Source: Plazaster borealis (Eukaryota; Echinodermata; Asteroidea; Forcipulatida; Labidiasteridae). From it: 64,000 nucleotides of DNA. Location: the NCBI GenBank assembly GCA_021014325.1, contig CM037462.1, positions 17,318,135 through 17,382,134 of the forward strand, given 5' to 3'. Both the position numbers and the translations under genes were made by a program. Within the stretch, counting starts at the first letter, position 1, and each line of letters opens with the position of its first letter. Below, piece by piece: positions 11,161 through 23,290 of this stretch. The notes under the pieces are model-generated. The model did no database searches. It saw nothing but the letters and a program-made list of their open reading frames with translations, and was not told where the DNA came from.

Positions 11161-11254
11161 CTGACTGCTTTATCGACGCCATCGGTGGGATACCAAAAAT
11201 TAGGAGATAAAAGTTAACAACAAAAAACCTATAGGCCTATAAAGTTGAAATAAA

Positions 11255-11409
11255 CGATTTCAAAAAGCACTGAGAATCATCTTAAGATGAGTTGTCAATG
11301 GGTTGTCAATGTTGCCATAGTGATTTGTATTGTGACATCACACTCTGCTGAGCAATTAAAAGTGATTTGCAGTTAAGATCAATATTAGCTCTTTGTGAAA
11401 TCGAGCCCT
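11255..11409. mobile_element. Foldback MITE family D, copy 1
   Basis: It begins CGATTTCAAAAAGCACT and ends AGCTCTTTGTGAAATCGAGCCC. The interior CCATAGTGATTTGTATTGTG and a CTTAAGATGA block match the inverted copy at 63494-63641. Length and lack of ORF fit a non-autonomous element. Confidence 0.75.
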
Positions 11410-12786
11410 GATCTCCAAAAAAATACGAAATATTAAAAGGAATCGAAACTGAATCACTTGGAATGGATGTTGGGGGGAACAGAGGGGTAGACAACAAAAA
11501 CAAGGTACATAGGAAAATAATTGTCAAGAAAAAACAACTTTAATATAGGCCTTTAGGTTTTGATTAACAAAACAAAAAATATGAATAAAAGTAAACACGA
11601 ATTTAATCACACTTGCTAACCCTTCAGGGGTCGAACGATTGATTATCTTTATTTCTTCTGGGCATAAGGTTTATAGAGTGACAACCTTTGCTGACCTTTT
11701 TAACAGATAGAAATGCGATAAAATACACCGCTATTTCACCGTGGGCACAATGGCTTCTAACTTTGACCGCTAAAAAATTGCTTTATTTCAATTTGTTTAC
11801 AGACAGGTCGTCATTAAATCATTGGTGAATCAAATGTATAAAAAAAATGGTAAGGGGAAGTTGCAATATTAAGTTAAATCTTCAGCATTCTAGTTTTTAA
11901 AGAGAATGTGTTTTTTTCTCTCGGAAATCACGAGTGTGCCCACACTGCTGTAAAAGTGAAATCGAATCGTCTCAAGGAAAATGAAAGCAAGAACCGCAAA
12001 ATATTAAGGTATTTCCCTCTTCGTATTCATGTCAGAATTCCACAATATTTCTTCTCCGTTGGTTCACCACACGCCGCATGAATTTGTTGTTGCTGCTTAT
12101 TTATGTCTAGTCATTACAATATTATTGTTTTACATTATGGATAGATTGTGTAATAGAGTTTGAAATTCTACACATTCAAATTAAATGTAACCAGCTAAAA
12201 ATGAAATATTATTTAATTGTATTTCCCTGCCTAATGTGATCATTCACAGCATGGGTAAATCCTTATTACGTATACCGGTATCACCCACCTCAGGCGCAAT
12301 GTGCTTTGGATTACAGAATGTGCATTATGCACGTGGATCCAGAAATGCTGCATTTACCTGTAAAAACAAAATCCTGAGAGTGTGTAACATAATGCGATCT
12401 GTCGCTCGCCGTGAGTACAATCCTCTACAAAATAATTGTGTTGTTGTGGCATAAACGTGGGCTGTGGTTTGAATATAACTTTTCACTCTTTGCAGTGGCT
12501 TGTCTCGCCGTGAATTTCTTTTCTTTTAAATGTTAATCCTCGGAATGAACTGTGAAAATTTAGTTCGAATTTATTCAGAAATGTACAATATCTGATTGCA
12601 TGTTGTTCTGCCTTTTTTATATAAGGAAAATGTTGTCCTGGCTCAATATGGTGGCTGTTCCTCGTGGTTAGAGTTGTAGGAATAAATAATTTACTCGGCT
12701 TTCTATAGTATTTTATTCTCCGAATTTATTATGATTTTTCTCAAAAAAGGTACTTGACGTATTTTGCGCAATGATGCCCGTAACTT
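11410..12786. other. Unique sequence, no gene seen
   Basis: AT-rich throughout. The 72-codon ORF at 12236-12454 has no domain signature. No repeats recognised. Confidence 0.4.
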
Positions 12787-12963
12787 AGGAGCTGCCAACT
12801 CTCCCTTATTCTGCAGACAGTTCCCTGAAAATAAACCATTCTTTCCATGTTGTTATGTTGAACAAATTTGAAAATCTCCTGATTATGGAAAATTGTTCCC
12901 TATTGTATTGAATGTAATTCTAACTATCTCCCTGATTGCAAGATGCAAATGTTGGCAGCTCTG
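12787..12963. repeat. MITE-like family M, copy 2
   Basis: The ends AGGAGCTGCCAACTCTCCC and TGTTGGCAGCTCTG are inverted repeats. The interior aligns with 2028-2229 through CTGAAAATAAACCA, TTCTTTCCATG, GAACAAATTTG and CTCCCTGATTGCAAGATGC. Confidence 0.7.
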
Positions 12964-13651
12964 CTACAACTCAAACAGAATGTTTTTTCAAATCTCGATG
13001 TAAACTTATGGTGCACCTTCCCGGCTACCGTAGTCAAAGGTCACCTGAGGTCAGACAACATGGCGGATATGAAAGCATCATTTTATTTGTTACAAACACT
13101 TCCAAGGAAATTCTGGCGAACCCCTGACATTAATCGCTTGTATAGTGTTGAAGAAATCGCAATATTCAGGTCATTCCTTCTGACGCCGATATTGTTTGCC
13201 TAGTTTTAAAACAATTCTTTAAACAAAAATTGCAGTTTGCGTTCATCAATCAAAATGTTGCCCCACCAGGGAAAATATTATGCGAAATAAATGCAATCCA
13301 CTCTAACACTTACCTGTTGCTTCTGTAAATGTTTGTTTTTCTATGTCCGCTAATCATAATACATCCAAAATCATAGTTCAATACCGTGAGTGGCTCGTGA
13401 CATCATCCGGTTGATGAATTATTCATTAAGGGCTTGCCGTTCTCAAATCCTTTGCCGAACGAGTGAAACGATTTTAACTTTAAAACAAATAACTCCGTGA
13501 CGGGCTGGCTCTTCATTCAAAGAACAAAACAGAATTCCAAAACTATTTTGAAATCGTACGAATTTTATGCTGAAACTCGTTTAATTCCATCCAACGGCTT
13601 TTAATCAACTGAGATTTATATGACTTTCTGAATCAAATTGTGATTGTTTCT
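12964..13651. other. Unique sequence, no gene seen
   Basis: Two overlapping plus-strand ORFs (about 12936-13203) start inside the family M copy and show no motif. The remainder is plain AT-rich sequence. Confidence 0.4.
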
Positions 13652-13835
13652 TTTATCGATCGTCAATTATCAATTACCGGAAGAATCATCAAGTATCACT
13701 TGTCGATTACCAATTGTCGATTATCGTATATTTCTTTATCGATCCTCCATTGTAAATTATCAAAAGAATAATCAAGTATTGCTTGTTGGGTTACCACCAA
13801 ATATCGATTATTGATCATCGATTATCGATCACTGA
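13652..13835 (+). repeat. ATCGAT-rich tandem repeat, two units of about 83 bases
   Basis: Units start at TTTATCGAT near 13652 and 13735. Both then run through a TCAATTAT or TAAATTAT block, an AGAAT-ATCAAGTAT block, CTTGT, and TACCA followed by TCGATTAT. Smaller ATCGATTAT-type motifs repeat within each unit. Confidence 0.65.
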
Positions 13836-14765
13836 TCCTTCCTCTGCTTTTAGTTTTCCGATGAGTGTCCCTTATATACATTGAAAAGAGGATTTGATAT
13901 TTAATTTGATATGACAAACCTCTCTCGAAATGTCCATCTTAAGAAACCTTAAACGACTGTTTTGTTTCACGAGTTACTATAATTATTATTATTTTATTTC
14001 TCTCCACAAAATCCAACAAATTACACACTAAAACGTACAAAAAAAATCGCCATGTTAAAAGAAAACACAAAAACTTTATTTTTAACGTGGAGAAGGCTGG
14101 ACTCGAGAAGAAGAAAAAAATTCCCTCTTAAAAAGCTTTAGTCTGCCATTAAAAGTATTTATAAAAGTTTTAGACAAGCATTATACACAAAAGAAAAATA
14201 AATTAACAACTACAAACTTTGAGTTGTATGAGTTGTTAAGTAGAAAACTGTTGACTGCTACTTTTAAATGAAGAAAAAAATGAATGAATAGATGTTATAG
14301 GCAACGAATATCGAATATCGACTAGTTTACTGAAACATCTCTTTCAATCCATACACGGTTTTATGATTAGGCCTATAATTTTTTACCCCAAACACCGGCT
14401 TGACGCAAACACTTATTACACTTCCCAAAACTAACCCCCCTCACAAATAAATATTTCGAAACTCCTTCCCACAATTGTATGAATATTGACAGAGTCCTTG
14501 TTTCATAGAAAAGAGGTTTGAAATGAACACGTCTCTGAAAACCCCCCACTTTCATCTCATGTTTTACTTGCCTTGGATGTATTTCGTGTCACAACACTCT
14601 AAACGTGCTTGCTCCTGTACTCTTTTAATACAAAATATAGGTCTCTACATGAATAATGCAAACTGCCATTAAAGATGTAAGGGCTGATTTTTGGCTGATT
14701 TGACCCGAAAATTTAGGTTTGGATTGCTAATGTTATAGATTCAAGAAAGTTATATTTTAGTTACA
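13836..14765. other. Unique AT-rich sequence
   Basis: No gene or repeat family recognised. A 60-codon minus-strand ORF at 14373-14555 lacks any motif. Confidence 0.4.
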
Positions 14766-15127
14766 TTAAAGGGTACACTTTTGGTCATTGTCGAAGACAA
14801 GTATCCTCACTTGGTGTATCCCAAAATATGCATATAACAAACCTTTGAAAATGTTGGCTCAATTGGCCATCGAAGTTGCAAGAAAATAATGAAAGAAAAA
14901 ACACCGTTGTTGCATAGAATTGTGTGCTTTCAAATGCCTGAAGCCTTTCTCAGACTCAAATTTGGGGGTGAAAATTACCTCTTTCTCTAAAACTACACTA
15001 CTTCAGAGGGAGTCGTTTCTCACAATGTTTTATACATTCAACAGCTCTTCAATGCTCATTACCAAGTAGGTTTTTATGGTCAATGAATCGTATATAGTAA
15101 TTACCAAAAGTATACCCTGCCTTTTAA
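14766..15127 (+). mobile_element. TTAA-bounded MITE family A, diverged subfamily copy
   Basis: The left end is TTAAAGGGTACACTTTTGGTC and the right end ACCAAAAGTATACCCTGCCTTTTAA. The internal blocks GCTCAATTGG, CATCGAAGTTGCAAGAAAAT, TTCAGAGGGAGTCGTTTCTC and AACAGCTCTT are those of family A. The central AAGAAGTTTTT palindrome is replaced by unrelated bases, so this is a separate subfamily. The degenerate copy near 21.5 kb shares its termini. Confidence 0.8.
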
Positions 15128-15259
15128 AGAAAATTTAATTAAAGGTATTGCACGGGTACCTGCCTTCGCACGTTCGTACATTCTGTCCACGAATCTACAC
15201 TTTCTTGTCAATTCTCCTTTATTAAAAAAAGAAAAGTAGTTATTGTCGGGATCCGGACA

Positions 15260-15632
15260 TTAAAGGCATGAACACGTTTGGAAATTGTCAAAGACCAGTG
15301 TTCTCTCTTGGTGTATCCCAACATATGCATAAAATAACAAGCCTGTGAAAATTTGGGCTACATTGGTCATCGAAGTTGCAAGAAAATGATGAAAGAAAAA
15401 ACATTCTTGTTGTACAAATTTGTGTGCTTTCAGATAGGAATAAAAACTTCTTACAAGAAGTTTTTATTATTTTAGTGAGAAATTACCTCTTTCTCAAAAA
15501 CTACGTTACTTCAGAGGGAGTCGTTTCCTACAATGTTTTATACTATCAACAGCTCTCCGTTGCTTGTTACCAAGTAAATGTTTATGCTAATATTTGTTTT
15601 GAGTCATTACCAAACGTGTACGATACCTTTAA
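15260..15632 (+). mobile_element. TTAA-bounded MITE family A, copy 2
   Basis: Full-length: TTAAAGGCATGAACACGTTTGG at the left, ACCAAACGTGTACGATACCTTTAA at the right. At the centre lies a long palindrome around ACTTCTTACAAGAAGT. The 130-codon ORF at 15376-15768 is a translation of this repeat, not a gene. Confidence 0.9.
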
Positions 15633-18625
15633 ATCACATCCATCTTCTATACAACCAATTTTAAATAAAGTATACTTTGTGCATTGTCCGTGGCAGTTGC
15701 GACTTTTTGTATGTTCTTGTTTTGAAACGGCATCATCTGTCAATAAGTTCGTACAGAGACAGCATTAATCTTTCGGCGAAAAATCGAGTCGTGCAACTTT
15801 GAGAATAATTTATGTCATGGTTTTTTTTTTTGTAGCAAGGTCCTGAATAACAGTAATTTTGTTCTGACGGTCTTTCATTAGCTACAAGGAGTCGTGTTCT
15901 CTGAAGGATTACAAACGTAGGGCGTGAATTTTGTATAATCTCCATCCGTGACCTTGTGATTTCATCCGCACTTGACCTAAAATGAGAACGGGGCAAGTCA
16001 CTGGTAACTGGAACAGTATGAGGGGACGAGCGGACGAGAGGACGAGGGAGGCGGGCAGGATTGTGATTGGAAATTCTGCGAAATATACCTCTTGAATAAT
16101 GATTTTTTGTGCTTGGTGCAGACAAACCGCAAATATTTCCCATGTGAAATTGTCAGCTGATATTCTTTTGCCGAGGGGTGTTCAAACAGTTACGACAGTA
16201 TATGAATAATTTGAGTGTCTTGCAATAATGTTCTGAGTACAGTGTTCCACTTTCTTTACTTATTTTCATCAATAACTGCTGATAGTAATTTCACTTTAGA
16301 CACGGGCCCGATAGACAATGTTGATTTGACTCATTTAATATAAAAGGGTGCAACATCCCCCGTGGAGGAGAACAACAATGAATCAGTCGTCGGGAATTTT
16401 TCTACGAGTGGATTGTTATAATGTGTAAACAGCCGTATGATGAGATCATTCACCCATATATATTAATAATTATAGTGTATTTCAGATGGTTTGTTATTGC
16501 TTTTTAAGCAATTAAGATGGTGCAAAGACGATATTAATAATATGATTACAATCTTCCAAAGTCCGCTCACCCGGTTAAAAAGAGAACGTGGCTCCTATTC
16601 AGAATGGCAATGGAAAGTCAAACTTCCTTAAGAACTATCTAACCGGAAAATAATTTATTAAATCAGTATACCTCTACGATCCCGACTCTGAAAAACTAGC
16701 TCAAGAATCTGTAGAACGCAGGAAAAACAACAAACGACAGAAGAAACATTCAATAAAACAGGCACGATGTGCCCGTATAGATACACAAGCTAATTCAACT
16801 TTAAGGTCACCAATGTGAACGACCCCTAGAAAATTATTGCCAAATTTATTCACACATGTCCCCAAAGTGATCGACTTTAATACTGGGATTTGCATAACGT
16901 CTGGCCATCAGCAAAAGTTGACGGTTTTATTTATTCGATAAGTCCCCGTCTCGATCATCACAAAGATCAATTTATTCAAACTTGATTAATTTCAAATCTT
17001 AAACCGTCATATTTGGTGAGCTTTGCGGCTTCAATGCTTGCGGAGTGTAATCCGTGTCTGCGAGAGTGGCGAGTTTGCGGCAAGTGCCGGCGGTAATACG
17101 TCATTTCTAAAGCCACTGTTCTCGCCAGTGTTGTTTGATCGGGCAGTTGACTTTTGGATGAGCGTATAGGACAACAGCCGGTCTGAAAACGTTTGTGTTT
17201 GATGTGAAGAGGTCTATCACGTCGTGTGTACGGAAGAAGGACGTCAGCCTTTTGAAACCTTCTTCTTAGGCACTCAAAGTAGTTTTTCCTAGTAATAAGA
17301 AGAGGCCGTATCAGCAATAAAATGGCTCCTGACAAAACAATACAGCATTACTGTTACATTTGCATTTGCTAGAATTACCCCCCACACAGACCTTTTTTTC
17401 CATGCAGAATTTAACCTTCCTATGATGACTTATGAATGGCAGAAAACCGATCGAACTTTTAAGCTCAGTTTTCTTGGAACACAATTTTGCTTATCATTTC
17501 AGTAGGCGCCCTCACCTAGAGGTCAAAAGGAGGTTGTTCATTGGCCAATCCTGTGCACAGCGCGTATAAATATGTGCGTTTCGATTGTTTCGTCATCGTT
17601 TTACCTCTAAGATGGCGGCTGGATGACGTCAATGCATAAGGTCTGCCCTTTCTCCAGTGACTTTCTGTTACGTCCTTCCATTCAGGGCACACGACGGACA
17701 GTCTTGTAATAATAAAACTGTTTTTATTTAACAATTGGTTTGAAAAGATCTTAGGCCTACACCTTGCAGGTCATCCAAGATCCATCACAAAAAAAACTAA
17801 CCATTGTTTTTAATTGGGAAAGCGAAATAGAAAATTACACGGCCAATATTGGAAGGTCATAATAAATGAATTCGATTCGCAATTCTTTAGTCTGGAAGAA
17901 TTGTTTCGGCTTGATATTTTCAGGGACTGATAGTCTTGTTTTACAAAAAGAGTGATCTTGTTCATTCCAGAGCATAACATGGCAGGTGTATCATAATTAC
18001 CTCATCAAATCAAGAATTGTAAAAATAAGTTTTGAAATGTGGTCATTTTCTTCATTATTCAATGATGAAGTTATACAGCGCAATCTCTGTTATATTAAAT
18101 TGTGTCCTCCGTTGGGATTTGTACACATCGTGCCTGCAGGAAGTTAAGGCTCTATGCGTGGATCTAACACAAGGCTTGGCTACAAGGGGAGAAAATCAAT
18201 CACATTGATTCTCAACTATGATTTATTGAGATGAAAAATTCTCAAGGCCGCTGAGCTGCTTCTTTGCGAGTGGAAATTCACGAACCTGCAGGCTTTGGCA
18301 GTAACCCGTTTCAAAGTTTTGTTGTTGATGTTAACCTGGTGTGGAATAATGGTGATAGTTTAGATAAGCAGACGCTATAAGCTCATTTTCAGAACCCAAT
18401 AATAGTTAATGTTCTGCCATTAGTGTTATATAACCATCAAGGCCCAAATGAAAACCATTTTTATTAAAATTTATTGATTTAGGTTGCCCCGTGTAAACAA
18501 AGGAAACAAATACGGTTAATTTAATAACAGAGCATAATAACGTACTCATTGTTGAAAACACGATCTTACGTATTAAAAAAAACATGTGGGTCTGAGTTAT
18601 AGAATACATTTGCATTAATGAATAG
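15633..18625. other. Longest repeat-poor stretch of the first half, no gene established
   Basis: Minus-strand ORFs of 136 codons (15733-16143) and 119 codons (16976-17335) are among the longest outside repeats. They have no recognisable motif, and the second opens at a TTG rather than ATG. Around 17540-17575 a CCAAT (17544 area) precedes a TATAAATA by about 25 bases, and an AAGATGGCGGC follows near 17609, but the ATG there meets a stop after four codons. No promoter is claimed. Confidence 0.35.
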
Positions 18626-19005
18626 TTAAAGGCATCGTACACGTTTGGTAATTGTCAAAGACCAGTGTTCTCATTCGGTGTATCCCAACATATGCATAAA
18701 ATAACAAGCCTGTGAAAATTTGGGCTCAATTGGTCATCGAAGTTGTCAAGAAAATGATGAAAGAAAAAAACACCCTTGTTGTACAAATTTGTGTGCTTTC
18801 AGATGTAGGAATAAAAAAACGTCTTGCAAGAAGTTTTTATTATTTTAGTGAGAAATTACCCCTGTCTCAAAAACTACGTTACTTCAGAGGGAGTCGTTTC
18901 TCACAATGTTTTATACTATTAACAGCTCTCTGTTGCTCGTTACCAAGTCAGTTTTTATGCTAATATACATTTTGAGTAATTACCAAAGGTGTACGATGCC
19001 TTTAA
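18626..19005 (+). mobile_element. TTAA-bounded MITE family A, copy 3
   Basis: TTAAAGGCATCGTACACGTTTGG on the left and CCAAAGGTGTACGATGCCTTTAA on the right. All internal family blocks are present. The central palindrome carries a small insertion (AAAAAACGTCTTGCAAGAAG). Confidence 0.9.
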
Positions 19006-19120
19006 GTGAACCAAACAGACCTTTTCAGAACCAATATAACAAGAAGAAACCTTTAGTTTCAAGATCGTTGTATTTCCCAAACGTTGATGCAGTCGGTTCA
19101 ATTAGTATATTGTTGATAGT

Positions 19121-19544
19121 TAAACTCTGAAAACTCCAAGGTCGACATTAACCCGGATCTGGGTCCCGTTGGGCCTGACCCAGTTTCTGGGTCGAAACTG
19201 AGTCAGTATGACTCGGTATCTGTGTCAAAAAACACAGATATTAGAGTCAAACTGACGCAGAAACCTTTAGTCAAAATCCCATTTTTGACCAGCTTCTGGG
19301 TCAGCCTAACTCAGAAATGGGCCAGCCGTCGATTTCACCAAACTCTTCCTAACTTAAGATTAATCCTAGGCAATGCTAAGAGATAGGACTAGTCTTAAGT
19401 ACTGGTCCTAACTTAAGACTAGTCCTATCTCTTATCATTGCCTAGGATTAATCCTAAGTTAGGAAGAGTTTTGTGAAATCGACGGCTGGTCCCCTGTGTC
19501 CCGGAATCCGGGTCAATTCTGACCCGGTAGTTTTTTAGAGTGTA
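19121..19544. mobile_element. TA-bounded MITE family C, copy 2 with nested hairpin
   Basis: The right end, TTTTTTAGAGTGTA, mirrors the family C left end. The left end is diverged (TAAACTCTGAAAACTCC). The body repeats TGACCCAGTTTCTGGGTC and related half palindromes. At 19322-19489 it is interrupted by an unrelated palindrome, which accounts for its greater length relative to copy 1. Confidence 0.8.
19322..19489. repeat. Nested near-perfect hairpin, arms about 80 bases
   Basis: It opens CCAGCCGTCGATTTCAC and closes GTGAAATCGACGGCTGG. The arms match through ACTCTTCCTAACTTA, TTAATCCTAGGCAATG and AGAGATAGGACTAGTCTTAA. The GATTTCAC/GTGAAATC ends recall family D. It is inserted in family C sequence, so it is the younger element. 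Confidence 0.85.
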
Positions 19545-20638
19545 GTTGGTGTCAAATCAACTTAACTACTCAGCCAAGACAGGTTAATTGCCGCATTGTT
19601 CTCTTTCAATGACTTCTGTCTATAATTACATCCGGATTGTTATCACCAATTTGTTCTCATCAACGTTCGCAAGGATACAGGTTTTGTTCAATGCAGATGG
19701 CATGGCAGATGTATAATGATGTGTTTATTCGGAGCTTCAGCAGGAATTGATCGCTTAACACTTCCCTATTTTCCCCCGGCCGTTTTTAGTTTGATTTATT
19801 GATTTAGGTAAGGCATCGCTGTATAGTTGTTTTGTTAGGGCTGTGTTGTATGCGACAGCTTTGTCATATCATGATTATGTGAAGAAAGAAACGCGTGGAT
19901 TTTTAATTTTTATTTTTCTAACATAAAATAAAATGGAATCATAAAAGAAATCATATCATTAGACTAATCATATCAGTAATAATTGATGAAATTAGTATTG
20001 TATATTTTGTTGACACACTGTATGAAACCATTTTGTATTTAATAACTTAGAAATCGATTTTTTTTTTTACTGGCTTTCAATTTATAAGGAGCACGAACAC
20101 ATTCCAATTAAATAATTATTTCAATCAGCCGTAGGATTGCTTTTGTATAAGTGGATTATCGTGATTTGATAACAGCCGTAGGGTTAGATTATTCATCTAA
20201 AGATTATTTCTGCATCATTTTCAGTATTAATATTGATAAGGTTGAGATGTGGACATTTTGAGTTGGCGAATCTTTGAAAAAGTTATCTTTGAGGAAAACA
20301 CATGATCCTGCAGATGAATTGCAATTGACGTGTTATCATTCGGATGATTGCCAGTAACTGTAAGTGATGATCATAAAAGGCTCACTGTGACGTCAATATG
20401 GGAAGAGAATTAAGGGCCATTTCTGAACAGTTGATCTCCGAGAAAGGCCTCGCGACGGGCGATTAGCTGATGGGTTGAAAGTACGGTAGAGACCCCGAGG
20501 CCACTTGCTCTGAAGTACGGTGCTTCATTAAATAAGAATCTATCTATTCCTACATTGTTAAAGATGTAGCCTAGGATGGGACTTAAAGGGGAATGTCTAT
20601 AAGAGAGGGGAATTTCGTATGGCTTCTGGTTGGTATAA
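19545..20638. other. Unique sequence, no gene seen
   Basis: AT-rich to about 20380. A GC-richer block at 20380-20530 has stops in all frames and no repeat match. It could be regulatory, but nothing shows it. Confidence 0.35.
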
Positions 20639-20821
20639 TTAATTTACATTATTGAAAAACTGTAGCTTGCCTTTTTTATCGCTTTTTATTGTCAATGTTT
20701 CAATATCTTCTTCCAGGCTGTTGTACTGGGAACGATCATGCGAACGAGGGTGTATGTGTCTGAATGACCGGTTACCGTATGTTAAAGAAGGGTTAAACAC
20801 GAAACGGGAAGCACTGCTCTT
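20639..20821 (-). other. Possible terminal exon, unknown product
   Basis: On the minus strand an acceptor-like GAATATTCAG at about 20831-20822 is followed by roughly 60 open codons ending in TAA at 20639-20641. The peptide is serine- and arginine-rich at first (HIHPRSHDRSQYNSLEEDI), then acidic and lysine-rich (LTIKSDKKGKLQF). Base composition is richer in G+C than the surroundings and no repeat overlaps. I recognise no family. A chance ORF remains possible. Confidence 0.22.
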
Positions 20822-20857
20822 CTGAATATTCATGATTTTGAGGGAAACAACAGCCAA

Positions 20858-21450
20858 TCATAAATACTTATGATATTTTGGAGGCGTGGCCATCTTTCAC
20901 CGTTGCATTGTCTCTTATGGGACTGCAGCACTTTATCAGAGGGCATTCAACCACACTTTGATTGACAGCTCTGTGAATAAGGAAAAAAATCTCTACACCC
21001 GTAGTGTTACCTTGCAAATCCGGATAGTAAACGATCCGATGAAATTCGAGTACTTGTATTCGAGTTACCGAGTAATCATTACATTATTTCGCGTACAATT
21101 TAAACGATGAGCTATGTTTGATTTGCTTATTCGGGCATTATTTGTTTTTAATTATTCGATACTATTTGGACACCTGGCCAGACAGCGCTTTAGGCGTATA
21201 TTGAGTGACGTATAAAACAAAATGGTGTCAGGGGAAGCCCGCCCTGGGGAAAACGGGTGAAAGTGACGGAACGGCAATAAATTATCCTGTCCCTGACGTA
21301 TAATATCGAACTCCCGACAATCTGGCTTGCGTCTTGCGGAATGACCATTATTCCCGTCCAACTTGATAAAGTCGTCTTCAACCGTTTTGCTTTGAAATGT
21401 TTTATTTTGTTCAAGATATTATAGGCATTTCCTGTAGTTTATTTTCTGAA
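20858..21450. other. Unique sequence, no gene seen
   Basis: Short ORFs on both strands without motifs. No repeats recognised. Confidence 0.4.
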
Positions 21451-21625
21451 GGAAAGGCAGGGTATACTTTTGGTAATTACTCCACAAGTTAATGACTATT
21501 AAAAACTACTTGGTAAGGAGCACTGGGGAGTTAAGACCGATTGAGTCTGAATGCTCACAGTTTGTCATTCTATGCATATTAGGTTCGGATACAGCAAGTG
21601 AGGATACTTGAAGAAGAACTTTGAT
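21451..21625 (-). repeat. Degenerate, internally deleted family A copy
   Basis: The left part, AGGCAGGGTATACTTTTGG followed by TAATTACT, matches the reverse of the 14766-15127 subfamily terminus. The right part, ATGCATATT-GG-ATAC-CAAGTGAGGATACTTG, matches its opposite end. The middle half of the element is missing and the outermost right end is lost. Confidence 0.6.
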
Positions 21626-22463
21626 GATGTTTGGTTGCATTCCTCAGAATTGTGTTTTTAGAGTGGGCGTGTGTTTTTATCTTCCTCTGTCATTGGGGTA
21701 CATCAGTGATTCGTTGTGATGAAAAACTAACACCGTATCACAGGATGTTGATCGGGGCGTCAACTCTCTGAACCCAAACAAACACACACAATATTCCCTG
21801 GACTCTGAAAAGTCCCGCAGTGCATAATTATTTGGACTATGACAGCTGAGTTTCTGCTCTGACCTTTTCTCGCGATTGCATTTTACTTGATAAAATGCTC
21901 AAGAATTGCTTGTCACTTTGACGTCCCTATGAAAGCGTTTGCATAACCCTCAGCTGACAAGTGCGCCACCGCTAAGTTGTTAATTTAAGAGCAGTTAACA
22001 TCACCCCGGTGATGTTGTGCGAACGCTCTGTACTCTTTAAGACGTGTGCAATAACGCGGTTCCCTTGAGAAAATTAGACGACACAAGGATCGATAGTACG
22101 CCCCGCGGATCTTGCGATGTGTGCGAGGAGGGCCTGGCAGCATCGCCCGGATATTCCTGCTGAACTTCACGGGAATGTCATTCATTGATTTTTTTTTAGA
22201 GGGGAGTATAGTCAGTATGTTTTCACGGGAAGTTCTGATGCCCGTATAGTCTGTCGGCAGTAAAATTTTGATGTTCGCCTGGAGTAAAGGGGGGGGGGGT
22301 AGGGTATGTGAGGAGGAGAAGGGGGATATGTAGGGGAACACCATGGGGGAAATCTGAAGCTAGAATTCTGTCCCTCAATTTGAAATCAGAATCGGGCATT
22401 GGCTCGCGGGAACTAAACTGAATTCAATATGCAGTCTGCGCGACTCAATAGGAATGGGACTAT
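21626..22463. other. Unique sequence with a GC-raised patch
   Basis: The patch at about 21990-22200 is open on the minus strand for 119 codons, but the N-terminal part is low-complexity. The patch has no recognised motif, so it is not called. A G-run lies near 22290. Confidence 0.35.
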
Positions 22464-22843
22464 TTAAAGGTATCGTACACATTTGGTAATGACTCAAAAC
22501 AAATAATATTAGCATAAAAACTTACTTGGTATTAACAAGCAACGGAGAGCTGTTGATAGTATAAAACATTGTAGGAAACGACTCCCTCTGAAGTAACGTA
22601 GATTTTGAGAAAGAGGTAATTTCTCACTAAAATAATACAAACTTCTTGCAAGAAGTTTTTATTCTTATCTGAAAGCACACAAATTTGTACAACGAGGGTG
22701 TTTTTTCTTTCATCATTTTCTTGCAACTTCGATGACCAATTGAGCCCAAATTTTCACAGGCTTGTTATTTTATGCATATGTTGGGATACACCAAGTGAGA
22801 ACCCTGGTCTTTGACAATTACCAAACGTGTTCAGTGCCTTTAA
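22464..22843 (-). mobile_element. TTAA-bounded MITE family A, copy 4
   Basis: Full-length and inverted: TTAAAGGTATCGTACACATTTGG at the left, CCAAACGTGTTCAGTGCCTTTAA at the right. The central AACTTCTTGCAAGAAGTT palindrome is intact. Confidence 0.9.
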
Positions 22844-23290
22844 TACTAGCATCTGTCCTGCCTTATTCCAATGCATTCATAGTCAGATTAAACTGGGCTA
22901 TATCGCACGTGTCTATGCATTCACTTAACACTGACTAGATCGTCCATCTCCATTTTGATTTCTCGAAAGGAAAGGAAACCCACATGACATTTTATTTTCA
23001 AAGTGTTTTTAAGTGCCCTGACACACGGGGAAAGGTAACTTGGAAGCAACCAACTGCCCTGCATAAAAATGAACGATTTGGTAGCACCAGGAGACTTTGT
23101 CTAGCAGGGTCTTATATACTCACTCCGAAGATGATAAATTATGGGAATTGAACTGGGGATGTTTTTACTTCAAGGAGACTGCTGAAACTCCGGTTTCCTC
23201 GTGTGAAATGGCACCCATTAAAATACTAACGCTGCTGCATAGGGGTTTATGGGATTTGCGATTCCTGCATGTTTGTGGCTTACCGTATTA
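22844..23290. other. Unique spacer
   Basis: A 77-codon ORF (23097-23330) shows no motif. Nothing else found. Confidence 0.4.

Noticed and set aside
10982..11182. Open frames on both strands
   Set aside because: Created by the CAAA/CCCCAACA microsatellite, which lacks stops in several frames.
14766..15632. Two adjacent similar units, considered as a CRISPR-like or gene-family array
   Set aside because: They are two separate TTAA-bounded MITE insertions. There are no regular short repeats or spacers, and the sequence is eukaryotic.
15376..15768. 130-codon plus-strand ORF
   Set aside because: Largely a translation of family A copy 2, with no protein-like conservation pattern.
15733..16143. 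136-codon minus-strand ORF
   Set aside because: Mostly outside known repeats, but low-complexity in part and with no recognisable motif. No splice or start evidence.
16976..17335. 119-codon minus-strand ORF
   Set aside because: Begins at a non-ATG codon, very basic composition, no motif. It could be an exon but nothing supports it beyond openness.
17540..17625. CCAAT and TATAAATA followed by AAGATGGCGGC, promoter-like
   Set aside because: The downstream ATG reads only four codons before a stop and no exon follows. Such motifs arise by chance in AT-rich DNA.
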